NCBI RefSeq assembly: GCF_014205155.1
Contig: NZ_JACHMX010000001.1
Location: 124,001 to 188,000 of the forward strand
Source: Amycolatopsis umgeniensis
Lineage (GTDB): Bacteria; Actinomycetota; Actinomycetes; Mycobacteriales; Pseudonocardiaceae
DNA: 64,000 bases
Reading direction: 5' to 3'
Shown here: positions 63,555 through 64,000 of the stretch, piece after piece
Position numbering within the stretch: position 1 is the stretch's first letter
Layout: the number at the start of each line of letters is the position of its first letter
Program-made: the position numbers and the translations under genes
Notes under the pieces: model-generated
What the model saw: only the letters and a program-made list of their open reading frames with translations
Told to the model about the DNA's origin: nothing
The model's database searches: none

Positions 63555-64000
63555 CCGCGTGACCTCTCTTCTTGTCGGGGGCGGCCACCCCGGCCCGGGG
63601 CAGCCGCGTCGCACCGGCGACCGCCACGACGGCGAGGCCGAGAACGCACCAGAAAGCGTCCGCGAAGGCCGCGGCGACGTCCGGACCGCGCGCGGCCAGC
63701 CGGGCCTGCAGCACCACGGCCAGCACCGCGGTGCCGATCGAGCCGCCGAGCGTGTTGAGCAGGTTCAGTGCCCCGGCCGCGCGGGGCAGCCGGGCGGGTT
63801 CGACCCGGCGGTAGACGATCGTCATCACCGGCGCGCCGATCAGCGCCGCGCCGAAACCTCGCAGCAGCAAGGAAATCACGATCACCCAGTCCGGGAGTCC
63901 GGGGCCGAGCTGGGTGAAGGGTGCGGTGCCGAGGGCGACCAGCCCGATCCCGCTCAGTACCAGGGTGCGTGGCGAGATCCGGTCGACGAGCCGGTTCACC
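63547..64000 (-). CDS. DHA2-type MFS transporter, C-terminal part (runs off the window)
   Basis: The visible 150 residues (from NRLVDRISPRTLVLSGIGLV to the stop) hold the last four or so helices of an EmrB/QacA-type exporter: LLLRGFGAALIGAPVMTIVY, LPRAAGALNLLNTLGGSIGT and VLGLAVVAVAGATRLP. The frame is open to the window edge. Its stop lies inside the start of the DAHP synthase gene, so the two form an operon, perhaps exporting a shikimate-derived product. Confidence 0.85.
   Translation of the reverse strand, partial: VNRLVDRISPRTLVLSGIGLVALGTAPFTQLGPGLPDWVIVISLLLRGFGAALIGAPVMTIVYRRVEPARLPRAAGALNLLNTLGGSIGTAVLAVVLQARLAARGPDVAAAFADAFWCVLGLAVVAVAGATRLPRAGVAAPDKKRGHADA

Overview
The window is high-GC actinobacterial DNA. 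Gene content and style point to Pseudonocardiales, most likely Amycolatopsis or a close relative: many GTG/TTG starts, ATGA/GTGA stop-start overlaps, Tat and Sec secreted hydrolases, LuxR-family regulators, a LAxTG-type wall anchor, and short palindromic elements scattered in the gaps. The genus call is inference. No rRNA, tRNA, CRISPR array or complete insertion sequence was seen.

Layout. 1-2.4 kb: the start of an M20 peptidase, a secreted DUF4232 protein and a membrane-anchored charged protein. 2.5-10.8 kb: one 2770-residue secreted SpvB/FG-GAP/RHS protein with an AT-richer C-terminal toxin-like tip; it is divergent from a P450 that lacks its N-terminal third. 11.9-19.6 kb: a divergent LysR/SDR pair, two secreted trypsin-like proteases, two transporters, a decayed membrane gene, and a tiny lipoprotein coupled to a 76-residue protein. 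19.8-26.3 kb: a compact lanthipeptide-like locus with a LanM synthetase, a 64-residue peptide that has no cysteine, a hairpin, then a large ATP-binding LuxR regulator followed by a glutaredoxin-like and an SH3-like small protein. 26.5-38.9 kb: aldehyde dehydrogenase, a CBM56 beta-helix glucanase-like protein with a DasR-like site, a peptidoglycan-type peptidase, a folate pair (fchA-folD), a TetR/methyltransferase pair around a double operator, and two CBM2 beta-helix proteins in an operon. 38.9-51.8 kb: SnoaL-like protein, S4 protein, cholesterol oxidase, a DapB-like dehydrogenase with an AhpD-like protein, a chloramphenicol-type efflux pump, GNAT, an FGE-like protein, a DUF2268 protease, a wall-anchored protein and a permease/TIGR03943 pair. 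52-61.5 kb: a secreted phosphoesterase, then a six-gene run (MFS, two beta-propellers, two sensor proteins, LuxR response regulator) followed by two lipoproteins duplicated together with their upstream regions. 61.5-64 kb: a palindrome-rich gap, a SRPBCC protein, and a type I DAHP synthase coupled to an MFS exporter that runs off the window.

Three points stand out. (1) The LanM locus encodes a precursor that cannot form lanthionine, so its product chemistry is open. (2) FolD has Ile where the cyclohydrolase lysine should be, and the overlapping upstream gene encodes a separate cyclohydrolase, which suggests the activity was split between two proteins. (3) Several gaps carry palindromes of about 23-24 bp per arm with different arm sequences but a similar 7-base loop containing TCTGA. 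One 490-bp gap is bounded by matching 24-base half-units and filled with elements built on a GGACGTTCAACGTCC core.
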